Notes: generated from the sequence alone by a model not told the origin. Counted from the stretch's first letter, positions 11,266-22,992 are shown. The stretch: 64,000 nt of DNA from Apostichopus japonicus (GCF_037975245.1 NC_092576.1:12949111-13013110), one strand, 5' to 3'. Numbers and translations are program-made.

Positions 11266-11923
11266 TATGGCAAGCCATTTTAACATTTAATCGGGAATTT
11301 GAGATATCTTAAATTGTTTCTTATTTTAGATATCTACAATTCTATTTCAGATATCTCAAATTAAATTCGAGATATCTGAAATTGAATTCGAGATATCTGA
11401 AATTGAATTCGAGATATCTGAAATTCTATTTCAGATATCTGAAATTGAATTCGAGATATCTGAAATTGAATTCGAGATATCTGAAAATGAATTCGAGATA
11501 TCTCGAATTCAATTTCAGATATCTGAAATTCTCTGGTATTTCGAGATATCTGAAATTGATTTTAAGATAGCTGCAATTATTTGTAGATATCTGATATAAA
11601 TTTGAGATATCTGAAATTGAATTTGAGATATCTGAAATTGAATTCGAGATATCTTGAAATGAATTCGAGATATCTCGAATTCAATTTCAGATATCTGAAA
11701 TTCTCTGGTATTTCGAGATATCTGAAATTGATTTTAAGATATCTGCAATTATTTGTAGATATCTGAAATAAATTGGAGATATCTGAAATTGAATTTGAGA
11801 TATCTGAAATTGATTTTAAGATATCTGCAATTATTTGTAGATATCTGTAATACATTTGAGATATCTGAAATTTAATTTGAGATATCTGAAATTCCTTATT
11901 AAATGTTAAAACGGCTTTCCATA
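11266..11923. mobile_element. TIR element whose interior is a GATATC palindromic 21-bp tandem repeat
   Basis: Left end TATGGCAAGCCATTTTAACA; right end is the inverted version (TGTTAAAACGGCTTTCCATA). GGGGCG lies on both sides as a possible 6-bp target duplication. Between the ends nothing but ~25 units of a 21-bp repeat occurs (type GAATTCGAGATATCTGAAATT). Each unit is centred on a near-palindrome around GATATC; a few unit boundaries invert. Since 21 is a multiple of three, both strands stay open for 62-92 codons as heptad repeats (e.g. NSRYLKL). I judge these not to be genes. The same end sequence reappears at 41800 around a different palindromic repeat. Confidence 0.75.
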
Positions 11924-12299
11924 GGGGCGAGGGGTTTACTCACATTATATTGAAAACAGTTAATAATCGAGCATATACAACGATCATTAATATACCAATC
12001 GGTTATATGTTCTTTTAGTTTGTACAGAACTCTATCGTAATAATTACCGTATGTCGTAATATTGCTGTATACGTATGGAAATGGTTATCTTTTTGAAGGT
12101 ATAGTTAAAGAAACGTTTGCATGTTAATAAAACAAAGAATAATATTAATTTAAAGTTGTTTATAAACGCAGAATATTTATGCCTCAGATATTTCATTATT
12201 ACGGCGATTTAATTGACCAATACGAATTGGTACGCTGGTACTCTGCAGTGTTACAATATCTGCACGGTACGGTGATTTTGTTATGACTTATATATATAT

Positions 12300-12937
12300 T
12301 GTAGTGGTTTCAGGGTGGTGAGAAAGTAGATTTTGTTCACACAAATTTGTTTAAACCCATTGTAGTATATATGACCTTAATGAAAGAGCCTTATGTAGTC
12401 TTTGTAATCTGTACTCCTGAGAATCTGTAAGTGTTAATAAAAAGACCTAATGAGTCATTAAGAATAAGTGTCATAAGCGTATCTTATCTTGATTTAAAAG
12501 CCTGGGAAAGTTTGACTGCATGCTCTTATCTTATTATTAGTCCTGGGAAAGTTTCATTGTATGCATGTGCTTATATTATTCTTTGTAAAAGGTGCGAAGA
12601 CAGCCAGCTTAGCTTATCACGATTGGTGGTCAGTAGCTGGGCATGGGTCTGTTTAAATAGGGATGTAGTCAGTGGCCAGAAGCCAGTCTTATCCCAGTTG
12701 CAAGTTGCCAGCTACCATTTAGTTTGCTACTCTAGCAGTTCTCTGCAGTTATCATTTTTTAAGTCTGTGTCACTCGCTCAGTTGTTTAGTTGTTAGTTGT
12801 AGGTTGTCAGCTGTTAGTAATTATTCAGTCATTCTTGTTTACCTTGTTGTTATTTAGCCTTTTTAAGTCAGTGCCTTGCATTAATAAAGAGAAGCCAACT
12901 TTAATAGCTGTGTTTCGTGACTTATTTTGGAGCTACA
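12300..12937 (+). mobile_element. Solo LTR (638 bp)
   Basis: It begins TGTAGTGG and ends GAGCTACA, with 5-bp inverted ends TGTAG/CTACA. A TATA-like TTTAAATAGG is near 12652 and AATAAAGAG near 12882, about 50 bases before the end, a normal R-U5 arrangement. Flanks are ATAT and ATGT, an imperfect 4-bp duplication. A second CTACA at 13268-13272 after another AATAAA (13191) is an alternative right end. No gag-pol sequence follows. Confidence 0.5.
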
Positions 12938-13311
12938 ATGTTTTTCTTTGAACAGTCAACTTTTCTGTGAAAGTTTCCTTAATTTACGGTGGAAAATTCC
13001 GTTAAACTTTCTTGTCGAAGTCTCAAAGTATCTTTGCAATTTGAGAGAGAGAGAGATGTTAGTTGGTTTAATTCAAGGTGTTAAAATTCTGGAGTCTGCG
13101 TGGTTGCTGCAAGTCTATACCGTTAGTAATATAGCTTAGGTAAACCTGTGTAAAGTCAAAGGTATGCTTACTAAAGTGAACTTATTGTTTTAATAAATCT
13201 CGCCTTGTTGTTTATGAGCCTTGCTATTTCAACCACTTTGAGACAACTTTCTAATATTAATATCACTCTACATTCTGGCCACAAACATTATGTTTTGAGA
13301 AAATGGAACTT

Positions 13312-13445
13312 TTAAGTAAAGTCACCCAAGAAAGAATCTGGGCACGCCAAAACAAACTTTTTGACTGATCCTCTCTCAGCCGTATTCCCATTACATCGAG
13401 ACTGTGACTGTGTGTTCATCGCCTAATAATTATCACAGAGTTCCT
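13312..13445 (-). repeat. U2-headed repeat family, diverged body copy
   Basis: On the minus strand this resembles the body of the copies at 20023 and 57901: GTCACAGTCTCGATG, GAGAGGATCAGTC, GCGTGCCCAGATTCTTTC and TGACTTTACTTAAAAG. The U2-like head has decayed or is missing. Confidence 0.55.
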
Positions 13446-13729
13446 TACAAAGAATACCTCTTAAGAAATACCAATGGCAGCTTGACCGGTTCGTAACGTT
13501 TATCTGATAGAAAGAGGGTATTCTCGCTGTCCACACTGTCAATATAAGACTGTGATTTGAAACGGAACAAGAAAGTCAACAGTATCGACAGCGTGTCATT
13601 ATAACTAGGTCACGTGGTTATTCACAGAAAACGTGGACCGCAAACAAAGCAAACTAATAGAGAAACTGGTTCAATGAAGACAATTGTACAGTGACCGACC
13701 CATGCATATACTGCAACGTTGCTAACGCC

Positions 13730-13979
13730 TTAAAGGCATTGAAGACTCGCCCCAAACCGTGTGCCGCGCTCTGAAAAAAGTTAACTTTCCGTCGCTTGCA
13801 AATGACGTTTTCTTCTTGTCGCTACAAAATGTAGACAGTAATGAAACGTGTTACCCTGTTATCTTTTATCTAGACCTGAGATGTCCACGCTGCTATGTAC
13901 ACTGTGTTGTGGGTATTGACCGTAGCTGTACGTATGACTGTACACTGGTGTCTAACACTTTAGTTACACCTCATTCGAA
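13730..13979 (+). mobile_element. TTAA-flanked MITE, copy 2 (3'-truncated)
   Basis: Begins TTAAAGGCATTGAAGACTCG and follows the copy at 8334 up to CTCATTCGAA, then ends. The right terminal repeat is missing. Confidence 0.75.
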
Positions 13980-14055
13980 TCTAAACCCCCCGGACAATTA
14001 CCCCCGAGGACAATTATCCCCAATCCCCGGCAATTAGCTCCGGGACAACTCCACA
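13980..14055. repeat. Short GGACAATTACCCC direct repeats
   Basis: The motif GGACAATTA(C/T)CCCC occurs three to four times with small changes (..CCGGACAATTACCCCCGAG..), directly at the break of the MITE copy. Confidence 0.5.
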
Positions 14056-14207
14056 AGTGCAAATACACTGGCACAGATACCTCACCCAGGTTACTACCCG
14101 AACTAAACGTCATATCGCCCTCAGCTAGATTTAGTCGGTAAGTACGTTGATGCCAGATAAAGTGATATTTCTACTTAGTCAGTCAGTGTTCGCACAACAG
14201 GCGCTTA

Positions 14208-14402
14208 TCCGGGGGGGGGGGGTGTTGGGGGCGCGCGTACCCGGGTAAGAAAAAGAGGAGAGAATAAAAAGAGTGAAGAAAAACAGGTAAAAAGAGGGGG
14301 GAAAGAGGAGGAGGGAGCGGAAGGAGAGGAAGGAAGGGAAAAGAAAAAGAAGAGAGAAAAAGGAGGGAGCAGAAGAAAAACGCCAGACACCGGGGAGAGA
14401 AA
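14208..14402. repeat. G-run and ~190-nt polypurine tract
   Basis: A run of about 12 G's is followed by GGTGTTGGGGG and then almost uninterrupted A/G to 14402. Such a tract could form triplex or G-quadruplex DNA. The minus strand reads open over it but encodes only S/F/P/L-rich low-complexity peptide. Confidence 0.8.
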
Positions 14403-15013
14403 GAGGAACAGTGACATAATAACATTTATTATATACACAGGGTAGCCAGAGACAAAGTTAAAAAACAAACACAAAACAAGATTAACTTTAACTGATGTTG
14501 TAAATGAAATATGTTGCGGCGGAACCGAAAGAAATGTTTATGTTTCAAAGTTTATATCTCAAAATATGTAATATATATGCAAGAAAGTAGAAACTTAGTA
14601 CTTACAATTCCATATATTATCTTAATCATCATTGGCAGCATAAAAAAGATATTACTATTATTAATATTATAATATAATTATTATTTTGGCAGCTGACGAA
14701 TGTGCAGTGAACATATACATAGGTGAGTAGAAGTGAAATTTGACTAACAAAACTCAAGCCTCTCTGTCCTAACCTCAAGCAGAAGTTAGGACACATTTTA
14801 GTGTAGTCCCGTTACAATATAATACAGACAAAGGTTCCAAACACACAGTTTATTTATTATCTCACAACAACTTGTGAAAGAAATTTGATACTATTCCGTA
14901 CAACACAAGCTGCTGATATTATAAGCAAGCCCTACTTGGAACACTCCCACCCCATCCCCACCCCCCCCCACACTCACACATATCATCCCCTAATCGCCTC
15001 CTTTCTTTGGAGT

Positions 15014-16022
15014 TTAATTTGTAACCTCTTTGTATTTTGCTAGAATTTCCTTCTGTTGATAAAATATTTCTTTTGCTCTTTGATAAAGGAGAATATCAAA
15101 TTGAAGTAAATTCATAACCTCCTCGTCCTCCATAAGTTGTCGTTTTGCGTCTTCCTTGAGTGTGTCCTGCTTCGTATGAGTTATATTGTCGTATTTGCCT
15201 TTCATTACGTGTAAACCGGTACACGTTTTCGTAAATGGTAATCCGTAAACAAACTCTAATATTTCATAAGTAGTCTCCAGGTCCTCCGTTATACCAATGA
15301 CAGAAATATGCCTATCCATGTTATCAATGATGCTCTGTAAAAACCCGTCGACGAGACGCCATCCCTTTGCTTCTACAATAGAACTTCTTTGCTCTTTGCA
15401 AATCTCTTGCGAATTTTCTTTCTCCTCAAATCGCCATTCGTTTGCAAACCCGTGCAATGTCACTGACCCTACTAACTTCATCCACTCTGTTATATTATTA
15501 TTGAGAGCTTTAGCGTATCCACTGTTTGTGTGTCCCTTTTTTGTTGCTATCTGTCGATTAAAGAAGTAATTAGACACTGCCCTATCTAACGGATCTCTGA
15601 AGATTGCAAAATTTGAACAGTTTCTCCTGGTAATTCTTTCTTGAATAAAATCACATAACCCAAGCGTACCATGTCCTCTTACGATCGGGTGAGGAAGAGA
15701 CACATTAATAAAGTACGAACTTCTGTCCATCATTTCTCGCTTGTTTTTACAATTTGAACCTCCGTGAAACGTCTCAGGCATGTTTAATTGTTTCATCATA
15801 TTAATCATGCAATGTCCAACGGTAGATCCTCCAGCTTTTTGAATATGCCAGAAATTGATGATGGATTGGTTGAAATCCCTTCGCCTGCTCTCATGTAAGA
15901 AATAATTTGGTAATTTGTTACATGTATTTAACTTGCTGTGTACAACGTGGCATTCTTCCCTCGTCGATGGCAGTTGCACGTGGTCGGATTTCGTTATAGT
16001 TAAAGGTGATGTTGGGAATAGC
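15014..16022 (-). CDS. ST1 carbohydrate sulfotransferase, catalytic exon
   Basis: Second exon of ST1; exon 1 is at 19398-19540. The acceptor is a 15-T tract followed by GGCAG, cut after 16023. The first base completes an AGG codon with AG from exon 1 (phase 2). The exon encodes 335 residues to TAA at 15014-15016; the full protein is 383 aa. Motifs: HIQKAGGSTV (residues ~107-116), the P-loop-like site for the 5'-phosphosulfate of PAPS, resembling HIQKTGGTT of heparan sulfate 6-O-sulfotransferases; FRDPLDRAVS (~189-198), the 3'-phosphate site; conserved RGHGTLGLCDF between them. Several NxS/T sites and conserved cysteines suit a Golgi lumenal domain. Assignment to the Sulfotransfer_2-type fold is inference; the acceptor is unknown. 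AATAAATAAA on this strand near 14850 is a likely poly(A) signal. Confidence 0.85.
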
Positions 16023-17874
16023 CTGCCAAAAAAAAAAAAAAAGAATAATTAAACTTAAATCGAAGGAACGTTTTATCATATAGCGTTTACTTATCGCTGA
16101 AGAATATAACAAATACAGAATTACTAATGGTGACTCAATATATTGCATCTTTTTTCTTTACTTTCGTCACTCCTTATTGATAGTCTTGTAAATTTACTCA
16201 GCTTCTGCGCAATCAATTTCTAAAAGGGATTTTTTTTGACCAAATCCCTGCAGGCTAAAAAACTCAAACGTTAACATTACAAGTTGGATCAATTTGACAA
16301 AAGTAAACACCATATATACTCCCAACTAGTCGTTGCCAACACCACGCGTACAAACTGACAATAGCTATGGCCACGTACAGACGTGCTATAGATGTCACGT
16401 ATCAATTGATTGTGTTCCACTTAAATTTGTTTTGCAAACTTACAGTTAAACTGACCGCCTACTCTAGCCTTCCAATGCAATTTTAGTTGTGTTACAGTGT
16501 TAATTACATTTATATAGTCTTTTTTTTTTGGGGGGGGGGGGGGTTATAGTCCATGCGCGACGTGAGAGATTGTCTGTCCGCAACATAATTTGTTTCGTCA
16601 ACGATGTACAATAGAATCAGTGTAGCGTGGTGTTGACAAAATTGTATTTCCTTAATAAATATAAATATCAATGTATATTAAATAAATATTGTTTCAGATA
16701 TCTAACTAAATATTGTAAACGAAGAATTTAAGTGACCTTCTTGAATTGTTGCAGAATATTAAAACAGACTCGAAAACTTTTTTGTTTTCATCTCATGATA
16801 TGTTGTAATTCGTTGAAAATTTGACACAGTAACGGTCGGTAGTGGTAATAATAAGTGTTCACTCGTGAGTAGCGCGTCCCGCGGTGAGGAGGAACATCCA
16901 TGGTGGAATAATCGAGGGTGATCAGAAGTCCATATCAGGGGAGTGGGGGGCTTGAGGGTCAAAAGCTGACCGTGTGTATATTATCTAAGTGTGTGTTTGT
17001 GTCTGCTAGAGCGATAATTCTCAAAACTCCTATACGCCGCTGATCCGATTTTTCGTCGAACTTGCCAGGAAAGTGCCCATGAAAAGGAACTTGTGTTAAA
17101 TCCTCAGAAAGAAAGGCCGGAGGTGAAATAAATCAAAATGGTGAAATATTGAATTGACATTACACATTCACAGGTATAGTGACTAATGTCATGGTTATTC
17201 AAATATATGTAATTAACATGGTAACTAAGAATAAAGGTCACGTGGTCACAGGTCAAATGTTTATATTAGTTCATAATGTTCTTAAACGCCCTGCCAGATA
17301 TTCTTTTCAATCATAAAGGATTGGTTCAGGTGTCTGACATGTGTATGTTGTATGAAAGAGCTCAAAAAGGCAAAAAGAAACTACCATGATAGCATGCTCT
17401 GTTTAGGAGATATCACGCTTTGAAGATAAAATAAATTTCTTTGAAAATGACTGGTGTAGAAAGACTAACTGTGAGGGTGTGATGTCTTATCCTTACTTTC
17501 TTAACATGTGTGAATATATTTCAATAAAAATTAAATACATATTTTTCACAAATCTGACAAAATATAATCAAAATTTCTTCAGATGTTAAATCTCTGATAC
17601 TTCCCTTGACAAATATGAGATCCACATGACATGTTTTGGTTGTAAGTCATAAAATCTCACAAAACATTTTAGTAAAATAACAAAGACTTTTCAGAAATGT
17701 GAGGATGTGACATCACAACTAGTCTGTTTTCAGCAGTTTCTACACAATCAGATAGAACTTTAAACTTGAATATCTCCATAACAGAATAAGATATTTGAAC
17801 AGTTTTTTCACCATTGTGTTTCTTTTATTGTCTTCTTTCATATAGCATAAACATGTATGACAAATGAACCAATC

Positions 17875-18022
17875 CTTTGAAGGGTGTGAAGACTCGCGCA
17901 AAAAGAAACGTCTAATGCCGGTAATCTGACCTAGTTTCGAATGAGGTGTTACAGAAGTGTTAGACACCACCATCGATCCCAGAAAATACACACACACAGC
18001 TTACTACTGTCGGTAATCTCGA
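17875..18022 (-). mobile_element. TTAA-flanked MITE, copy 3 (half element)
   Basis: Reverse-complement copy of the right half: GTGTGAAGACTCGCGCAAAA then TAATGCCGGTAATCTGACC. It matches 8575-8710 and 62800-62940. The left half is missing. Confidence 0.75.
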
Positions 18023-18049
18023 ACAACTAAAATCTAACACTGTATTCGT

Positions 18050-18835
18050 CATGTTCTTATCATCATGCTATATTATCATGCTTATAGAAGTACCGTATGC
18101 TTATCATTATACATCTATCAACATGCTTATATCGCCGTGTTTACAGCATCATGCGATATCATCATGCAATATCATTATGTTCATATCATCATGCTTATAT
18201 CATCATGTTATATCATCATGCTTTACATCATCATGCTATAACATCATGCTATATTGTTATGTTTATATCATCATGCTCATATCATCATGTTTATATCATC
18301 ATGTTGTATCATCATCTTATATAATCATGCTTACATCATCATGATATATCATCATGCTATAACATCATGCTATATTGTTATGTTTATATCATCATGCTCA
18401 TATCATCATGTTTATATCATCATCTTATATCATCATGCTTACATCATCGTGATATATCATCATGCTATAACATCATGCTATATTGTTATGTTTATATCAT
18501 CATGCTCATATTATTATGTTATATCATCATGCTCATATCATCATGTTTATATCATCATCTTATCTCATCATGCTTTATATCATCATGATATATCATGATG
18601 CTATAACATCATGCTATATTGTTATGTTTATATCATCATGCTCATATCATCATGTTTATATCATCATCTTATATAATCATGATACATCATCATGCTATAA
18701 CATCCGATGCTATATTGTTATGTTTATATCATCATGATATATCATGATGCTATAACATCATGCTATATTGTTTTGTTTATATCATCATGCTTATATCATC
18801 ATGTTATTTCATCATGTCTATATCATTAAAGTATA
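18050..18835. repeat. ATCATCATG-type cryptic satellite
   Basis: About 780 bases are built from ATATCATCATG(C/T)T units, with higher-order blocks (GCTATAACATCATGCTATAT then TGTTATGTTTATATCATC) that recur every ~115-130 bp. Both the 11-15-bp and the long period are visible. Frames of 60-114 codons rich in H, I, S, Y are products of the repeat. Confidence 0.9.
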
Positions 18836-19397
18836 TCATTTGACGTACTCAGTTGTTTTGCTTCATCCTGTCGTCGTATACTGTCTCGTCGATTTACACT
18901 TAAAGAAGCATTACAGAGATAGGCCGAACATATTTAAAGTTGAACAGCCTTAAAAACAAATAGCATATAGAGCTATATATTACTGACTTAAAAGCTATAT
19001 ATTACTGACTTAAACATTTTTCTTGAGCTATGATTGTTGATGTTGAAATATATTATGATGTTGTTAACCTGTTTTTGCTTCTGGCAACATTCGATGCCGA
19101 GAGACGACAGTAACTGACGATATGTTATATAAGTTATTAATTTAAAATCCCCCGGGTCAAATCTGAAACACGCCTGTTCTTTGTAAGTGCGGCAAAATCG
19201 CTATGATTTAAACGATAGTTATTATGTAACCCCAAAGGCAGCAACCTCGCCACTCAAGTAAGGGAGTGGACAAAACAAATGACACACCAACGAGACTACA
19301 ATTCTGCCTAAAGCCACGCATGCACCCACCCCCGTGAAAGAGAGACCAGACCAGCACATAGGCCGAATGTACAATTGTCCAAAAATTATGTCTTTAC

Positions 19398-19540
19398 CTG
19401 TGAGCTTGACCTGATGAATTCGAATTAGGTTGATTTCTAGCGTCTCTTCGGCCCGAAGGTACCTCGAATCCAATCCACCAAATCAAGCATATGATGAACA
19501 ATATAACCAAGGCGTATTTCAAGTATTTCCTACGTGCCAT
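19398..19540 (-). CDS. ST1 sulfotransferase, membrane-anchor exon
   Basis: First coding exon of ST1 (47 codons plus 2 nt). ATG at 19540 gives MARRKYLKYALVILFIICLI.., a basic cytoplasmic tail of ~8 residues and one membrane span (~9-24), then a short lumenal stem ending GQAH. This is the type II layout of Golgi sulfotransferases. The donor AG|GTAAAG at 19397 leaves phase 2. Length (143 nt), phase and the ICLI.WIG motif equal those of the ST2 and ST3 anchor exons. The start is preferred over an in-frame ATG 44 codons upstream because it aligns with those exons. The segment upstream shares GATTCT(G)TAT..ATTAGTCAG with the other two genes, a possible common promoter or 5' UTR. Confidence 0.75.
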
Positions 19541-20022
19541 GTCTTTAACTGCTTGATTTCTATATATAATATTGTTAAGTATTGTTACGAGTTTGGACCA
19601 TTCTTTCTCCAGCACACTCGCACAGTTCGCAACTGGTGTAGTTTGCTGACTAATTCTCAGATACAGAATCAAGATCTCGGACCGATCATAGGCACTTGCA
19701 ATTCAAAACCACACAAAACACCATATCAGTGAAGCATGGGATTACCATGCTGTGTGTGTTTCCTTGTTCAATAGACTTGCAAAATTTCCTTAGATATCCA
19801 GTGTTTGCCTTCCGCAATGGTACGGTGGGACAAGAAAAGGACTGAGCAGTCATCCATGAAGGGGATTGGCTCTCAACTAAAGGATTTGGCTATTGAAGCT
19901 GCATTTAAGGGTTTGGGTTTGAATGGAAGTTTGTGGATTTGAAAACCGTGTCTTCTACTTTCTAAAAAAAAGGGGGAATTCCAGCCGACCAATTACGTGA
20001 TATGTTTAAGTATCGAGGTCGT

Positions 20023-20206
20023 TTTTCGGCCTTTTGGCTAAGGTCATGTGTAGTATCTGTTCCCTTTCGAGGGGAATGGTGATACACACCCGACAATTAT
20101 CACACAGTCACAGTCCCGTTGCAAGGGTACTGGGGTTGAGAGCGGATCAGTCGTTCGGTAGTTTGGTTTTCATGTCCAGCTTCTTTCCTTTGCGACTTTT
20201 TCTTAA
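20023..20206 (+). repeat. U2-headed repeat, copy with head and body
   Basis: The head TTTTTCGGCCTTTTGGCTAA.. continues with TGTAGTATCTGTTCCC, i.e. U2 snRNA nt ~5-46 including the branch-site recognition GTAGTA. An unrelated body follows: a hairpin TTCCC-TTTCG-AGGGGAA, then GGGGTTGAGAGCGGATCAGT, CGTTCGGTAGTTTGGTTTTC and GCGACTTTTTCTTAA. The same head-body join occurs in 57901-58091 (minus). The open frame over it is not a gene. The missing U2 stem-loops II-IV and Sm site exclude a working U2 gene. Confidence 0.75.
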
Positions 20207-20499
20207 AATGTATATTCCATTCCATAAGCCCAGTTTCTATCATGGCCGTAACTTTTCTTAAAAAGTTACTCTTCAATATGTTCTCAGCCATCATTCTATG
20301 GCTACAGTTTTTCTTGGTGCTCGTTTAGGGTCACAAGTAGACCGCTTAATAAGGATTCTTTACTGGGTGGGGGAGTGGGAGGTGAGGATAAGTGATGGGA
20401 CCAGTCCCAAAAATCGGAATCGGATAAGTGTCTCCACGGTTCGGTCGGTCTCCCGGGTACCCCGTTCATTAAGCATTCTACCTAAAACCCAATTCGGCC

Positions 20500-20965
20500 T
20501 ATCCTATAGGCCTATTGATAATACTCATATAGACAAGGCGGGCCTTGAGCTTATACTAAAGGCCTATAAATAATACGCATATAGGCAAGACGGGCCTTGA
20601 GCCTATACTATAGGCCTCTTAATACTACGCATTTAGGCAAGGCGGGCCTTGAGCCTATACTATAGGCCTATAAATAATACGCATATAGGCAAGGCGGGCC
20701 TTGAGCCTATACTATAGGCCTATTAATAATACGCATATTGGCAAGGCGGGCCTTGAGCCTATACTATAGGCCTATTAATAATACGCATATAGACAAGACG
20801 GGCCTTGAGCCTATACTATAGGCCTATTAATACTACGCAAAGAGAAAAGGCGGGCCTTGAGCCTATACTATAGGCCTATTAATACTACGCAAAAAGAAAA
20901 GGCGGGCCTTGAGCCTATACTATAGGCCTATTAATAATATGTATATAGGCAAGGCGGGCCTTGAG
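20500..20965. repeat. ~53-bp tandem minisatellite
   Basis: About nine units of type AAGGCGGGCCTTGAGCCTAT - ACTATAGGCCTATTAATAAT - ACGCATATAGGC. Two adjacent units instead carry AAAGAGAAAAGGC/AAAAAGAAAAGGC, so a variant block is amplified within the array. Confidence 0.9.
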
Positions 20966-21024
20966 TCACACGATGGTAAGACTCAGGGCCGGGTTATGTT
21001 TGTGAGAGGCCCGGGGCAATCATT

Positions 21025-21424
21025 TTGTGGGAAGTTGAAGTTGAAGGTTTACAGTCTTGTATGAGGCTAATGCCTCCTCACACGACTTTACAACCTAACC
21101 CCTGGTCATTGGTAACTTGTCACACCCACACACCAAAGTGTGCACAATTCGATCAATCTCTCCTGGGGCACCACAGTGCACCACAACCACGTGTCCCCCG
21201 GGGGACTTCCCATAGGGTGCAGCCACAAACCGGCGCAGGCAACTATATTTACAAGTTACCTCGCAGGTCCCCATTTATACACCTGGGTGAAGAGAGGCAA
21301 TGGAGATAAAGCGCCTTGCCCAAGGACACAACGCAATGATCTGGCCAGGGCGTAATGTAATGTAAGTGTAATCCTTAGATCACAAGTCCACTGCCTTAAC
21401 CACTTGACCACAACGCCCTCCACA
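21025..21424 (-). mobile_element. tRNA-headed SINE, family 1
   Basis: On the minus strand it starts GAGGGCGTTGTGGTCAAGTG, a tRNA-like head with an A-box-like segment. A core follows (GTTGTGTCCTTGGGCAAGGC, then CTTTATCTCCATTGCCTCTC) shared with the SINE at 40719. CTTCAA repeats end it near 21025. The plus-strand reading frames are shadows. Confidence 0.7.
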
Positions 21425-22179
21425 GGGAAGTCCCCTATATTTCAACGAGATATATTGTTACTAATGGATAACGCCGGATGTATTCACAAAAGACATCAAT
21501 TTTCACAAGGTGGATATGATAGCTATCATTCTAGAATGAGTTAAAGAAATCAACACACAGAAAAACAAGAAAATATCCAGTCTGTTGGGGTATATTTGGT
21601 TAAATTTGCTAAAATTAATAAATATGTGACAACAGTTACAGTATATGTTGCAACCAGAACTTTCTCACAAGAAAGTTAGGGGGGCGAGGAAGGGGGATGT
21701 TCAACATTAAAGCAACTTTCCCCAAACATCCTCTTCTATCGAGTAATTTAGTAATGTGAACAAAAGTAGTCTATGATTTTATGCGTTCATCCAATACACT
21801 ACCGTATTGCAGGTATGAGCTACACAGACACTTAATGTCTTAAATTCCACAGGGTTAACACAAAACAAGGGTCACCTGTACAATACTCATTTTCAAAAAC
21901 AGTACAATGTAATAACATACGTAACGCAAGGTTAGCTCATAAACAGTGCTCATATTTTGGGGGCCATGTAATACAAACATAAATCTGTTATATCATCCCA
22001 GAGTTGAATGATTCCAAGATGGGAGACTATTTAATCTGAAACAACTACGGTAAAAGTAGTGGATATCTTTTCTCTTTCGTTTCCGTACTAATTGTTTAAC
22101 ACTTCCTTCACTTTCGTTGTATTTACATTTATGTTAGTAACTATCTGCTGTTTAACCTGTATATTGAGGAGTAACAATG

Positions 22180-22827
22180 AAATGAATGGAATGGAATGGA
22201 ATGGAATGGAATGGAATGGAATGGAATGGAATGGGATGGGATGGGATGGGATGGAATGGGATGGGATGGGATGGGATGGGATGGGATGGGATGGAATGCA
22301 ATGGAATGCAATGGAATGCAATGGAATGCAATGGAATGCAACGAAACGAAACGACACGAAATGCAACGCAATGCAACGCGATGAAACGCGATGCAACGCA
22401 ACGCAACGCAACGCAGTGAAGTGAAGTGAAGTGAAGTGAAGTAAAGTAAAGTAAAGTAAAGTAAAGTAAAGTAAAGTAAAGTAAAGTAAAGTGAAGTAAA
22501 GTAAAGTGAAGTGAAGTGAAGTGAAGTGAAGTGAAGTGAAGTGAAGTGAAGTGAAGTGAAGTGAATTAAAGTGAAGTGAAGTGAAGTGAAGTAAAGTAAA
22601 GTAAAGTAAAGTAAAGTAAAGTAAAGTAAAGTAAAGTAAAGTAAAGTAAAGTAAAGTAAAGTAAAGTAAAGTAAAGTGAAGTGAAGTGAAGTGAAGTGAA
22701 GTGAAGTGAAGTGAAGTGAAGTGAAGTGAAGTGAAGTGAAGTGAAGTGAAGTGAAGTGAAGTGAAGTGAAGTGAAGTGAAGTGAAGTGAAGTGAAGTGAA
22801 GTGAAGTGAAGTGAAATGAAATGAAAT
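22180..22827. repeat. Pentanucleotide satellite in sorted variant blocks
   Basis: Period 5 throughout, moving through blocks of GGAAT, GGGAT, GCAAT/AAACG, GCAAC, then alternating GTGAA and GTAAA blocks. No unit contains a stop on the minus strand in several frames, which gives spurious frames of up to 250 codons. The unit B counterpart (31100) is shorter and has the same block order. Confidence 0.95.
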
Positions 22828-22992
22828 GTAAAGAGTACACATGTTGCTGTCGCGCTGAACAAAAGTAAAGATATCTTTAAAATCTTATCACTTCACAGTT
22901 AAGTGTGATAGAGACATGGAACTATTTATTCTAACATAACGCTTATGATATCTTCAGGCAAACTGATTCCTTCTTCTTCTTCGTGTTCGTAC

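Larger units (their letters stand above)
16023..19397 (-). other. ST1 intron
   Basis: 3.4-kb intron between GTAAAG (19397) and the poly-T/GGCAG acceptor (16023). It contains a T10/G15 homopolymer junction (about 16519-16543), a MITE fragment, and an ATCATCATG-type satellite. No further coding exon was seen; the only long frames are repeat-derived. Confidence 0.7.

Noticed and set aside
11382-11855. Heptad-repeat proteins on both strands
   Set aside because: The 21-bp satellite keeps all frames open; no initiation or splice context.
15297-15569. Antisense ~90-codon reading frame, also at 23276-23542 and 31942-32214
   Set aside because: Its conservation follows from the sulfotransferase exon on the other strand; no start context or independent feature.
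16015-16150. Frameshift in the poly-T run at the N-terminus of ST1, and a 1-bp deletion at the same place in ST3 (about 32684)
   Set aside because: Both runs are polypyrimidine tracts of a splice acceptor (..GGCAG and ..CCGTACAG). The real N-termini come from separate anchor exons in matching phase, so run length does not matter.
18050-18830. CRISPR-like array
   Set aside because: Spacing is a continuous low-complexity satellite without unique spacers, in a eukaryotic intron.
20034-20294. Reading frames around 20.1 kb, similar to one at 57716-57976
   Set aside because: The similarity is nucleotide similarity of the U2-headed repeat, read in one frame.
22088-22862. Reading frames up to 250 codons over the pentamer satellites (also 31067-31549)
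   Set aside because: Repeat without stop codons; peptide is SLHFT-type low complexity in several frames.
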